DNA from: Adiantum capillus-veneris
Lineage: Eukaryota > Streptophyta > Polypodiopsida > Polypodiales > Pteridaceae
Length of the DNA: 64,000 nucleotides
Direction of reading: 5' to 3'
Assembly (NCBI GenBank): GCA_014529385.2
Contig: CM043949.1
Coordinates: 149,833,850-149,897,849, forward strand
A program made the translations under genes and the position numbers. The notes beneath the pieces are model-generated. The model had not been told where the DNA came from. It saw only the letters and a program-made list of their open reading frames with translations, and did not search any database. Below, one piece after another: positions 32,850 to 44,168 of the stretch (the first letter of the stretch is position 1; each line of letters opens with the position of its first letter).

Positions 32850-33480
32850 CCAAGAGGTGAAGAAAGACCTGGGAAGGGTGTTGGACAAAGCAATGGTAGA
32901 GTCTGGAGGCAGACGAGCACATGTTATAATTGCAGAGAGTTGGGCCACATCAGCTCTCACAATGTGATTAGCCAACAAGGATGGGGGGAGACATGTATAC
33001 ATTGCCAAGACAGGTGCTAACTAGGTCAAATGATTATGGCATTGAGAAGAAGGAACCAGTGGATAAATCCAAGAGGAAAAGGGAAAGAAGAAAGTGATAA
33101 GTGTCATCACCTTGGAGAAGGCAACAAAGCTGGAGGATACATTAGTGATGCCTATTGGGAAGAGGAACACAAAGGATAAAGAAGGAAGAAGTGCCTCAGG
33201 TCCTAGCATGAAGAAGGGAAAGAGCCATGAAGGTGAAGATGTCAAGGCCAAGAGGAAAAGAAGGGCTCGTTGCAAGTTTCATGTTTCATATTTTCCACTA
33301 GGGGATGGGTAATTAAGCTATGACTTGAAAGAGGATCTGACAAGCAGGAAAGCAGATGTTACTTTTGATCATCTTATAGAGATGGTGCCTAAGATAAAGC
33401 AACAGTGGAAGAGGATGGTTAACCCAATGGAGAAAGAACCAGAGAGATGTTGAGTGAAGGTGTTGGTGATGGATGATGTA
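32850..33480 (+). pseudogene. element C zinc knuckle and spacer remnant
   Basis: A knuckle reads CYNCRELGHISSH, with the final Cys missing, followed by GETCIHCQDRC. A Lys/Glu-rich spacer with stops leads to the protease. This is the nucleocapsid end of Gag and is not intact. Confidence 0.5.
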
Positions 33481-33488
33481 CCAGAAAT

Positions 33489-33848
33489 TTGCCCAATAGT
33501 AGATGTGTGGCACAAAAGAAAAATCTGGGACAAGGTTATGTTGATGACGAAGCCCAAAGATGTGTCATAACACACTCATGCCTTGAGAAGATAGCTCTTA
33601 CAGTGACTGGGGTGTCAGGATTTTGGATCAGATTAGCAAACCATCAAAAAGTAAAATGTTTGGGTGTTGTAAAGAGCTTAGAAGTGGAGGTGCATGATAC
33701 AAAAGTGGTGGTTGATTTTCATGTGATGCCACCAAGGTTGGGAGCATGTCCTATTATACTGGGCAGACCATGGTTAGGTGCAGTGGGAGCTGTTCAAGAT
33801 TGGAGATGTAAGTTGTTCACCCTAGGAGCCTCTGCTTTTCATGAATGA
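33489..33848 (+). pseudogene. protease of element C, active site altered
   Basis: Retropepsin-like fold: YVDDEAQRCVITHSCLEKI stands where element B has LVDGGAHICIM, so the D-G-G-A turn reads D-D-E-A. Then VKCLGVVKSLEVEV, FHVMPP and PIILGRPWLGAVGAVQDW follow. The Gly of the catalytic turn is lost and the upstream frame is broken. It ends about 30 nt before the polypurine tract: there is no reverse transcriptase or integrase, so C was mobile only with help from another element. Confidence 0.75.
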
Positions 33849-33850
33849 CT

Positions 33851-33878
33851 AAGCAGGCTAGTGGGGGTTGGCAAGCTA
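33851..33878 (+). promoter_or_regulatory. polypurine tract of element C
   Basis: AAGCAGGCTAGTGGGGGTTGGC and the next bases precede TGTTAAGC. Element D has GCAGGCTAGGGGGTGGGC before TGTCAGGAG, so the ends of C and D are homologous. Confidence 0.65.
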
Positions 33879-35392
33879 TGTTAAGCATTTTTTGGATGAG
33901 CATAAAGTCACTAATTCATGCTAAAAAGCTTGCCCACTAGCCTCATGTGTATATGTGTACATAGCCCTGCAAGTTTTGAAAGTGGCCTTGTAAAAATCCA
34001 TGTAGAAAGGTGTGATTTTTTCAAGATTTAATGCTGATATTTAAGTTGTTCAAGACTCTAAAATATGGTTTTTAATAAGTATTTTCAGCTGTGCTTTATA
34101 GCTTGTGAATCGGACTTGTACATCATGAGTTATGAGCATCCAAAGCGGGCGGTCTCAACTTAGAAGGTGATTGCAAGTGCATGCGAGAAAGGAAACTAGG
34201 CCAACTTGGGGGTCTAAGATTAGAAATGTTGAAGTTTTATATTTCTAGAGATAGCCAAGGTGATGGGCTTCGAGCCGTGTGTTACGGTGCATCATTCGGT
34301 GACCGAAGCAGCAAGTTATGCCTCGGAGAAATTTTTCCGAGAAGTTCTTATGCTTGGGGAGAGACATGGAATGTTTGGGGCTTGGGAGGAATGAGGAGGA
34401 GGTTACTATGTGGCATGGGAGTTATCCCACATGGGAAGAGGAAAGGGAAAAGTGGAGGGTACATAGGGCACTTTGGGAGCTCAATATGGTGTATCAAGGG
34501 TGAGAGGAGCTCTCTCAAGGCTTGGCTATGGGGGCTCATGGGGAAGGGGATGGCATGATTTGCAGTCCACGCCAGTTACCCCGGAACCTGGCCACTTTTT
34601 TTGGTCCCCAAACACTTGCCCCCACCCCATTCCTTGGTCAAAGGGTCACCGCGTCAGGTCATTTTTCACCCAAAAAAGGCCAAAATTTGACCAATTAAAA
34701 GGTGCCTAAAGAGAGAACCATGTTCACTAAGAGGAGAGAGGAAATCCTTGGGATAAGAGTCAAACAAATCCCCCTTTTTAATAGCTGCAATTCTCTGCAG
34801 TCGAAAAAAACTTCCAGAGAGCTCATTTTTTAACAAGAAAAAGGACACCTACATGTTCCAGCAGCCATAACTTCTTCGTTACTTCTTTGTTTTTTGTGTA
34901 TGGATAGTCTATGAAAATCTCCATAAGACAAGATTTGTCATGATGTCCTTTGTTTATCTTGATTTTGAGTGTGCTCCATGCTTGGAGGGTTTTTCATAAA
35001 TCTCTACAGGTGTCTACCATAGGAGTTTTTGGTCGTGCAATAGTTCTTCGTTCCAACAGTGTAGCTTGTGCAAGGCTATAGGGGCATTCATTTTCCTTCT
35101 CATTTGCATGCTAACATTGTAATTGAGGGAGTGGGGTGGAAATAATAGAGGGGAGAGAGAGGATAATGGAGGAGAGGGAGGGAGTGGTGCCAAGGGAAGG
35201 CATGGCGGCCCGTTGCACGCACGCGAGCAAGGGAGGGGAGGTACTTTGGCAGCAACAATTAGAAAAAAAAATGTTGTTTTCACTTTATGTTCCCCAAATG
35301 GGGTTGAATCCCGCGGCCTTGTCTCGGAAGGCTGACGCATGATCAACAGTCTCCGGGTGAGCTTAGAGTGCGGTGCGGCTAACCCCGTGTCA
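33879..35392. repeat. element C 3' LTR and truncated F1 LTR
   Basis: An LTR of element C starts at TGTTAAGCATTTTTTGG (33879); the D LTR begins similarly. A TATA-like AATTAAAAGG lies near 34694 and short perfect inverted repeats occur at about 34293-34350. From the other side, TGACACGGGG on the minus strand (ending at 35392) is the start of the F1 3' LTR. The border between the two LTRs cannot be placed. No gene is seen. Confidence 0.5.
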
Positions 35393-36415
35393 CTAGCCCT
35401 CCCTCTAAAGTTTAGGGCATTTATGCCTCTAACTCATTTGTTTGGTTGTTGTCATCTGAGGTGGAGGTTGATGTTGTATCCTCGTCAGGAATGTCGATAG
35501 GTGGAGTTTGATCGAATCATAGAAAATAAGGTTTAAGCCACCATCCATTGACTCTGGTCTTATGAAGCTTACCATTAGCTTCCATGAGCTGGTAACTCCC
35601 ATTGGCATATTTCTTATTGATGATGAAAGGGCCTTCCCATATGAGTAGGAACTTATTATCTTTGCGTGTGTCGGAGCGATTGTTATAGAGGAGCACCAAC
35701 ATGCCCTTCTTTAAATCTTTGCGTCAAAGATGTTGATCAAAACTAAGCCGTCTTTGTTCTGGCTGCACTGCATAATGATTGATTACTTCTTCTCTGTCTA
35801 GTTGTAGTCATTCCAAGTCAAGGATGTGATCTCTCAAATGCATGTTGGGTTGTTGAAATTGGCTTTCCATCACTCTGAGACTTGCTAGTTGCACCTCAAT
35901 AAGTAAGATTGCCTCATCAAATACCAAATGATATGGGGTGAACCCAAAGATGTGTGGAACGAGGTTCGGTAGGCCCACAAAGCTGGGAGTAGATACTTAT
36001 CCCAATCCTCCCTAGGATGATTGTTAACTACTTTGGTGACAATTTTACAAATCATTCCATTCACTTTTTCAACTAGGCCATTACATTGAGGGTAATATGG
36101 TGAGGAGTGCCTCCTTGTAATGCCCAATTTTTGCATTAACTCTCCTATCAAGTCTACTCTGAAAACTGGCCCTCTATCAGAGATGATTTTTAATAATGTG
36201 CCAAACCTGCAAAATATTTTCTCATAGACAAACTTAGCTACCGCCACAGCTGTGATCCTAGTTGTGGCTGTAGCTTCTACCCACCTAGTCATATAGTCCA
36301 CTCCTATGATGATATAGAACTTCCCTAAGTTGGCCCTAGGCAATGGTCCTATGGAATCTATATCCCATTTTTCAAATGGCCCATATGAAAGGATAGGTGT
36401 CTGTGGTTCAGGCAT
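35393..36415 (-). pseudogene. F1: integrase end of a Tat-like element
   Basis: A minus-strand fragment from the polypurine tract (35393-35410, TTAGAGGGAGGGCTAG) back through the integrase C-terminus (DNKFLLIWEGPFI, RVNGWWLKPYFL, 35517-35702) to the core (35885-36415). The core shows WDIDSIGPLPRANLGKFYI, ISDRGPVFRVD and PQCNGLVEKVNGMI, so D, D and E are visible. It stops abruptly beside G. It is related to but distinct from B. Confidence 0.75.
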
Positions 36416-36424
36416 CTTCTTGCG

Positions 36425-37732
36425 TTGAGGTGGAGGAGTCTCCCTCCTCAGGGATTTCCATCATAGGTGCTTGATAAAACCTCAAAAAAGGACTTTTTCA
36501 GCCTCCGTCCATTGACTCATATTTTGTGGATCCTACCATCTGCATCCATCAATCAGTAACTGCCATTGTTGTAGTGCTTTCTAATGACGAATGGCCCCTT
36601 CGATATGGGTGAAAAATTTTTATCCTTCTTAGTGTGTCAAACCTTATTATCATACCTTGGGACCAACATACCTTTCTTGAGACCTTTTTCCCTAACTACC
36701 TTATTGAAGGTAAGTCAACGTTGCTTTGCATGTGCTACATAATAGTTGATAGCATCTTCTCTGTCTAGTTGAAGCCTCTCTTGATCAAGAATGTGGATGT
36801 GAAGATGAGCATTAGGGCGCTCCATCTGCCTAGCTAGCACCCTGAGACTAGCCAATTGTACTTCAATGGGTAAAATGGCCTCCTTACCATACACCAGGTG
36901 ATATTGCGTGAGCCTAAGGGATGTGCAGAATGAAGTGCGATAAGCCCAAATTGCAGCCATAAGATGCGTCCCAATCACTTTTGTGATCGTTTACATGTTT
37001 AGTGATGATCTTGCAGATCATACCATTTACCTTTTCCACTAAACCGTTGCATTGTGCGTAGTAGGGAGTTGAGTGTCGTCTTGAGATACCCAGCTTCTCC
37101 ATTAGTCTCCTACCAGGTCTCCTCTAGAACCTAGTCCCCTGCCAGAAACTATTTCAAGAGCAGTGCCAAAATGAAAATAAATGTTTTCAAATACAAATAC
37201 GTGGCATTTTGTAAACGTTGAACTGGCCACCCAAAGCTTTGCAGCCTAGCTAGATCTTCATAAACTTTCTCCAATTGAATAGAGAGGGAGCTATAGATAC
37301 AAAAGTCATCAATAAAAACACGAACTGATTTTCTAAAAGAATGGCTGAAAAACAAATGTCACATAGCGTTCAAAAGTGGCTAGAGCATTGGTGAGACCAA
37401 AAGGCATAACTTTCTAAACCAAACACCCCCACGGTGTGATGAAGGTTGTCTTATTTTGATCTTCTTCAATGATGCTAATTTCGAAGTAGAGTGAGTATCC
37501 ATCGCATACCGTGTAGCACGCATGTCCTGCTACCTCATTGAGAATTTCAATTGGAAAGGACGAGGAAAATGGTCCCTCTTTGTGGCTGCATTAAGGAGCT
37601 TGTAATCAGCACAAAACTTCCACTTACCATTCTTCTTTGGTGTGACCACCACTAGAGAAACCCACCGTGAGTCTTCAACAGGATAGATGAAACCTGCTTC
37701 TAGGAGTTTCCTTACCTCTTTGAGCAAGGCGT
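36425..37732 (-). pseudogene. G, left part: integrase fused to polymerase remnant
   Basis: A second minus-strand Tat-like fragment. The integrase C-terminus (36480-36715) and core (36715-37102, PYYAQCNGLVEKVNGMI) are joined directly to the reverse transcriptase palm with FIDDFCIYSS (37149-37355). The polymerase thumb, both RNase H domains and the integrase zinc region are deleted. The polymerase start (LLKEVRKLLEAGFIYPVEDSRW) reaches 37732, where element D is inserted. G resumes at 42631. Confidence 0.75.
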
Positions 37733-38891
37733 TGTGAGCGGGATGAAAACACACACAGCGCCTCTATAACGACCCGACACACACTCTTGGGAAGATACAC
37801 ACACACGCTAGGGGCACCACTCGGCTCACACAACACACCTGGCCGAGACAGGGAACACACCTCTGGAGTGAGAGGAGAGAAACTATCCACTTGCCCACTC
37901 CACACAGACACACACACACACACACAGACACACACACACACACACACACCCAAAAACTCAGCTCAAAAGAGGAGAATTTCTGATGTTTAGATACAAATGA
38001 GCTTGGGCCAACACTAATGGGGCAAATAGCTCACACAGTATGGGTAAAATAAGCCAGATATAATCACAAACTGGAGCAGAAACTTCGCTCATAGGAGAAA
38101 CTTACACAGAAAAACAACAAAAAAAGAGTGAGGAATTTAGCAAAATGGACAGCGCCATCGCGTCCGGAATGGCCCTATACCCAAGTCTACAATGTCAAAG
38201 TGCTCAAATCCAACCTCGGATGAGCAGTTTACGGCCAAAACAGGCTCCAAAATGAGCAAAAACACACCTGCGGCTGTTCCTCCTCTCTTCTCCACGTTTT
38301 TTCTGGTCTTCTCTCTGTTTTCTCAGTTTCCACACATAGCTTTTTTAGTTGGGAACCCTTGGCCTTTTAGATGACCTCAAACGGACCCCGAACAGGCCAA
38401 AAACTGACCTCGCAGTGCATAGTTGTCACCTTTTTGCATCATCCGCACACCTGGCACTCAGCTTTTTCCAATAATGCGTCTCGCAACCACGTGAAGTGGC
38501 CCCAAAAAGTGGTCCTAATGATGACCTTTCTGCATAACTCTCACAAGCAAATACCCATGTTGTGTCCGTACTTCTCCACGTGCAAGTATTGACCCTGTTC
38601 GACCTCCTGACGCCACTCGATGCCATCTGATGCACCTGCTTACCTCATGTCGTCGGCCCGCAGATAGCTTCCTCGATAAGTTTTACACGCTATAAACTCC
38701 TCATTATTGTAGAAAAACATAGTGGTACTGGTAATAGTGAAAATCGATGCACTATGTACATGGTGTCCTACCTGTACACATGTGGGCCCCACGTAACCAC
38801 CTGGCTCTAGAAAATGGGCAATCCTTTATTCGATGCACCATGCATGGATATGTACATATGTGCAATTCCTTGCTCCAAAAAACTCCTGACA
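37733..38891 (-). repeat. 3' LTR of element D
   Basis: 1159 bp, nearly identical to 41489-42630. It includes an (AC)n tract at about 37906-37949. Confidence 0.9.
37906..37949. repeat. (AC)n microsatellite in element D LTR
   Basis: An AC repeat interrupted by AGAC units; the matching tract in the other LTR at about 41661-41687 is shorter. Confidence 0.9.
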
Positions 38892-38920
38892 TAATTTGCC
38901 CACCCCCTAGCCTGCTAGAG
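38892..38920 (-). promoter_or_regulatory. polypurine tract region of element D
   Basis: On the minus strand AGCAGGCTAGGGGGTGGGC and a short AT stretch precede the LTR start TGTCAGGAG. Confidence 0.55.
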
Positions 38921-39205
38921 CATTCATGCTCAGCAGCAGCACTCGTAGATGCTCATTCCACCTGGATCAAAAGGCCAAAGACATATCGCCTGATTCAAAA
39001 GAAGCATCATAACACCACACCTACATTTGTCAACAATCAACCAAAATGCACCATAGGCATATCCAACTAACACATCCGCCATGTTTGGAGTTCCAAAAGC
39101 AGCCACATTCAACCCAACCGATAGAGACAACTCAAGTGACTCATCACCTGGCATCTTGGCTTCACCAGCCATAGCAAACAACCTGCAAATCATGCACCCA
39201 TGTAG

Positions 39206-40438
39206 CTAAAAGCATTGTGTGAAGGTAAAGTTGTTGATATCCAAAGCACAAAAGTATCCCCGTAGCACACATATCCCTAGCATAGGCATCCACATAGCTG
39301 AGTTGGACTCATATATGCCAAACCCCTTCTCATCATCATAAGCATACTCATCATCACACATGACTTTATCCACATCATAATCATGGCTATCACCACTATC
39401 CATAGCTTCTAGCATGGGTTCATCAGTCTCCAAGAATACAGATCCCTGCTCTAAACCACAACCATGCTCACAAATCGGTTCAATCACTGCACATGCATCA
39501 AAATATGGCTTCAAAACAGGCTCCACATCCAACAAATCCACAAAATGTCTCTCAACCTTGCCCTCTTCCCTAATTTCCAAGGAAGTAGTATCCAAAGATA
39601 TGTGCTCATCATCAATAACCTCGACCTCACACTCACACCCAGAATCACAAGGTACACAAGTATCCAATGCATCCTCTTCAAGACTTTTCAATCCTGTATC
39701 CAAAGCATTACTCACCTCTTTAGGCTCTTCCATAAACCTTTCAACCTGCAAGACCTCGTTACGCTTCACAATAGACCTTGGGAAGAAACAAGAAACATCA
39801 TAGGATAGGCTACTTTTCACTTTCTTAGGCTTAACTTCATCTTCCATGTCAAATCCATCTTGCACATGCATACCTGTACTGATACCATGTTCCTCAAGAC
39901 GCTTAAACTTCCATTCCTTGTGCTTTGCAATGCATACCACATCTTCAAAAGACTCGGGCCTCTTCAACTCAACTTCGAACCGCAACTAAGGTGACAAACC
40001 ATCAACAAATAAATTTTTCTTCAATGAACAAAGGGGGGTCTCATCCTTAAGAGCAACACACCAACGAGTCCATAAATCTGTAAAACCTTGTACATAGGCA
40101 TCAACACCTTGACAAGAACCTTGCTTAAGAGCATTGAGCTCATTCCATACTGCATTTGCATCTTCCACAACCTGGAAACGCTCTAAAAAAGCTTCTATAA
40201 ACTTGTCAAGACTCAAACCATAAGAAGAAGCCACTGCTTCTTTAGCTTCCAAATCCATGAACCAAACACGGGCCTCATCTTTCAAAAGCAATCCAAATAG
40301 CCTCAAAATCTTGTCCTCATCACACATATTGTTGCTTATGCATGCCACCTCGACTTGCTCCAGAAAGTCTTCCGCATCTTCACCACTTCTTCCATGAAAT
40401 TCCGGATAAGAGAAAGCCATGGTTACCCAAGTTACCAT
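39206..40438 (-). pseudogene. Gag of element D with acidic extension
   Basis: The start is ATG at 40438 or 40420; the latter aligns with the element C start. The first part (to 39986) is a Gag with YPEFHGRSGEDAEDFLEQ, EARVWFMDLEA and GVDAYVQGFTDLWTRW. One TAG follows GLSP, then the frame continues for 259 codons. That part starts with LKRPESFEDVVCIAKHKEWK and becomes strongly acidic and Cys-containing (CDSGCECEVEVIDDEH, CEHGCGLEQG, DDEYAYDDEKGFG). No zinc knuckle or protease follows. The origin of the acidic part is unknown; it does not look like pol. Confidence 0.75.
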
Positions 40439-40522
40439 GCTTTCAGAACCCCTTCGAACACACGTGCAAGAACCCAAAACTTTTGACTACCCAATCCCCA
40501 CAAACTTCAATGGAGCTCAACT

Positions 40523-40741
40523 TTAGATAAGGACAAACACATGCACATCAAATGAGTTTTCATAGTTGATCATCGGAATTACAACAGGCAAAGGACATTC
40601 CAAGATCTCTCTCAATCTTCTTGGCCCAAACATAAAGACTATGCGCTGCTGGAAAAAGATCTTCCTGGACACATTAACATTAATCTAAATTCTTTGAGTT
40701 AAATGAAAAGGAGTGAACTGAGGGCCATTTTGATCATCCAT
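40523..40741 (-). pseudogene. alpha small ORF of element D, one stop
   Basis: 73 codons from ATG (MDDQNGPQFTPFHLTQRI) with a TAG at codon 19, exactly as in C. It then reads INVNVSRK, FFQQRIVFMFGPRRLREILE, VIPMINYENSFDVHVFVLI and TAA. Except for the shared TAG the frame is open. It lies about 100 nt before the Gag start. It is kept here although the element has no protease or polymerase. Confidence 0.65.
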
Positions 40742-41468
40742 TAAAGCCAACCATGAAGCTCCCAAGAAAGCGCAGCTGTCTTATCCTCTGATTTTGCCAA
40801 AATTTCAGCAACATAACAGCATAAAATGGCTCAAAAGACCAAAAGACCAGCCATCATACTTTGGAAAAATTTTGACAGAGTTTCCCCAGAAGTAGAGCAA
40901 TGAGAACCCAAAATATAGACTGTATCTGTATGCATAAACTGCCAACAATAGAACCCGAGCATCAAATAGGACTCACTAGTACATAGCCTATGGCGAGGTC
41001 ACAAAAAGGGTGCTCCAGCTACCTGTATCACCGAAAGGATCTCTACATTTGAGAATCCCCCAACTCAATAAAAACCTCACGCTATCGACCCTCACACGAA
41101 GGCTAATGCAAATCGCATATAGTCAAGTCTCAGAAATGACTATCTTCAAGACCAAGTCTCAGAAATGGCTGGGACTGTCAAATACAACCAAGTATGGCTC
41201 CACAAATGCGTACAATGGCAGTTTCCACAAGTAACGTACAATCCAGCAGACAATGCGCTCAAACAAGCGCCAAGTGATGCATACCCACAACAACTGCAAG
41301 TGACATCACTGCTAGTATATCACTGTACTCCAGCTACCTGTACCTGTGTGAATCACCTATACCTGTACCTGTAACATGTACCTGTAACCTGTTATCTGCA
41401 ACCTGCAACCTGTAATCTCGAATCTTGAAGCTTGAAGCTCGAAGCAGAAGGTACTCGAAGAAGATCCT
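40742..41468 (-). other. leader of element D
   Basis: Non-coding leader between the primer-binding site and alpha. Its part below 41110 matches the left end of element C (17690-18043). Next to the primer site are short direct repeats of ACCTGTA and AACCTGCA (about 41330-41415). No coding frame. Confidence 0.65.
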
Positions 41469-41482
41469 CCGTGGGGGCGCCA
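41469..41482 (-). promoter_or_regulatory. primer-binding site of element D
   Basis: On the minus strand TGGCGCCCCCACGG lies six bases after the 5' LTR. It differs from the B site mainly by C for T at the fourth base. Confidence 0.65.
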
Positions 41483-41488
41483 AAAGAA

Positions 41489-41658
41489 TGTGAGCGGGAT
41501 GAAAACACACACAGCGCCTCTATAACGACCCGAAAAACACTCCTGGGAAGATACACACACACACGCTAGGGGCACCACTCGGCTCACACAACACACCTGG
41601 CCGAGACAGGGAACACACCTCTGGAGTGAGAGGAGAGAAACTATCCACTTGCCCACTC

Positions 41659-41689
<31 letters not shown>

Positions 41690-42630
41690 AAAAAACTCAG
41701 CTCAAAAGAGGAGAATTTCTGATGTTTAGATACAATTGAGCTTGGGCCAACACCAATGGGGCAAATAGCTCACACAGTATGGGTAAAATAAGCCAGATAT
41801 AATCACAAACTGGAGCAGAAACTTCGCTCATATGAGAAACTTACACAGAAAAACAGCAGAAAAAGAGTGAGGAATTTGGCAAAATGGAAAGCGCCATCGC
41901 GTCCGGAACGGCCCTAAACCCCAGTCTACAATGTCAAAGTGCTCAAATCCGACCTCGGATGAGCAGTTTACGGCCAAAACATGCTCCAAAATGAGCAAAA
42001 ACACACCTGAGCCTGTTCCTCCTCTCTTCTCCACGTTTTTTCTGGTCTTCTCTCTGTTTTCTCAGTTCCCACACTTAGCTTTTTTAGTTGGGCACCCTTG
42101 GCCTTTTAGATGACCTCAAACGGACCCCGAACAGGCCAAAAACTGACCTCGGAGTGCATAGTTGTCACCTTTTTGCATCATCCGCACACCTGGCACTCAG
42201 CTTTTTCCAATAATGCGTCTCGCAACCACGTGAAGTGGCCCCAAAAAGTGGTCCTAATGATGACCTTTCTGCATAACTCTCACAAGCAAACACCCACGTT
42301 GTGTCCGTTCTTCTCCGCGTGCAAGTATTGACCCAGTTCGACCTCCTGATGCCACTCGATGCCATCTGACGCACCTGCTTACCTCATGTCGTCGGCCCGC
42401 AGATAGCTTCCTCGAGAAGTTTTACACGCTATAAACTCCTCATTATTGTAGAAAAACACAGTGGTACTGGTAATAGTGAAAATCGATGCACTATGTACAT
42501 GGTGTCCTACCTGTACACATGTGGGCCCCAGGTAACCACCTGGCTCTGGAAAATGGGCAATCCTTTATTCGATGCACCATGCATGGATATGTACATATGC
42601 GCAATTCCTTGCTCCAAAAAACTCCTGACA
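41489..42630 (-). repeat. 5' LTR of element D
   Basis: 1142 bp, nearly identical to 37733-38891; followed by GCGT, which matches the flank left of the other LTR. Confidence 0.9.
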
Positions 42631-42634
42631 GCGT

Positions 42635-44120
42635 CTTGTTGAATTACTCCTAGCCGCCTGAGCTTCTATACTACAAGTTTACTTTTCTCCTTGAGCTTAA
42701 TGTGATGGTGAAATACTCTGATTCCAGTGATTTTATCATATTCATTAATGAGAAATGTGGTAAAATTACTTAGCATCAAATTATAATCTTTATGCTTCTT
42801 CCCACACAACTCACTAGAGAGAATTCAATGTAGCTTATGTGCTTCACAAGAGGTTGTATACCTGGTGTCTCCCCTTGGTTTGATGATTATGCACAAGGTT
42901 TCTCCATCCACTTAGGGTCCTTTCGAATGAACTCCATCACCTCAATGCTATGGTCACTTTCTTCAGTCATTGTTGGCTCCTCCTCTGAAGTGGTTGAAGA
43001 GTCACTACTGAGAAATCTTATCCCTAGAGGTTTCGAGATCCATGTCGCGTTGTTGACATGTCTTTATGTCATAAATTATTGGCTTCCCTTTTGTGTCCTT
43101 CATATGGATTATGTCGGTGTACCAATATTGCTTAGCTCTCATAGCCGTAAGCCAAGGCCTCCCTAGAATAATAGGATAGCCCTCCCCTATGTGTGGCATG
43201 ACAAAAATGTGCACATCTACCTTGCTGTTGAAAGACTTTATCCTAACTACATTTATAACACCAGAACATTGAAATTTTATATTATTTTCCATTTTGGCTC
43301 AGCATGGACGCAAACGGTGCATCATTTTTTCACTCATGATGCATATTTGTGTGCCACCATTGATATAGATATTGGAAATGTGTTGCTCTTTTATGTGAGG
43401 ATTCATCACTGGTAGTATCTCATTTGGATTCCTCCCAGAGATAGCCCCAACTATCTTTGGCTTTGGTCGTCTCATGCTAACTATCTTTGTCCATTGTCTC
43501 CTCACCCTAGGTGCTAGGTGGAGTGACTGGGACCATGTGATTTTTGGTCTCTGCACAGAAACATCCTGAACCAAATTATGTGGTTTAGAACATTTACCCA
43601 AAGAGAAATAATGTCATTTTTATGTCATCACTTGGATGGATTTTTGCTAGATTTCCCTTTAGTTTTCATATTTTCTTCCTTTTGGGAAGATTCACCATAC
43701 ATAGCGCGCTTTACCCCCATGGAATCTACTCCTTTAAACTTGTTCTTACCTTTTGCCACTCCTTTCCCTTACCTTCAAGACTAATGACACTTACTGCCTG
43801 GTTGCCGACTGGTGGTGGGGGTAAGGGTGGAATGAGAGGCTGTGGTGGTGGTGGTGGATGTGGTTGAATGGGTGGTTGTAGATTTGCATGGGTTGTGCTT
43901 GTTGTGGTGCCCTGGTGGTGGTGGTATTTCCCTCGGTGGTGAACCTTGGTTTTGTGTGGCTCCTTTGTGGAAATTATGCCTCCTTGGGTGTGGGAAATAA
44001 TACCTGCCATGGCCATCTTCCCCACAATTATATCCCCAAGCGTGCACTAGATTACTAAGGAGTAATACAACCAAATCACACAAGCAAGTGCCCAAACAAA
44101 GTAAAGACACTATGAATTAG
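42635..44120 (-). pseudogene. G, right part: polymerase start, protease, gag end
   Basis: G continues after element D. RLGV lies before the D junction and aligns with the same site in B. The protease lies at 43005-43601: YINGGTQICIM has Asn where the catalytic Asp should be, followed by YPIILGRPWL after a frameshift. The zinc knuckle (about 43990-44040) reads YNCGEDGHGRYY, with its first and last Cys lost. The preceding Gag is cut off near 44120. Many stops and shifts; an old, dead relative of B. Confidence 0.75.
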
Positions 44121-44168
44121 ACCAAGACAATTTGCATGAGGGTGTGCAAAGACTAGGAAGGGGGAAAT

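Larger units (their letters stand above)
37733..42630 (-). mobile_element. element D: non-autonomous gag-only LTR element
   Basis: LTRs at 37733-38891 and 41489-42630 start TGTGAGCGGG and end CTCCTGACA on the plus strand. Flanks share GCGT (37729-37732 and 42631-42634), a 4-bp target duplication. The interior has a primer-binding site, a long leader with alpha, one Gag frame with an acidic extension and a polypurine tract, but no protease or polymerase. Such elements are known as terminal-repeat retrotransposons with GAG. Leader, gag and ends resemble element C; the primer site resembles B. A Tat-like autonomous element such as B could supply the enzymes (inference). Confidence 0.88.

Noticed and set aside
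37764-37953. Cys/Val-rich frames in the element D LTR
   Set aside because: They are translations of the AC microsatellite.
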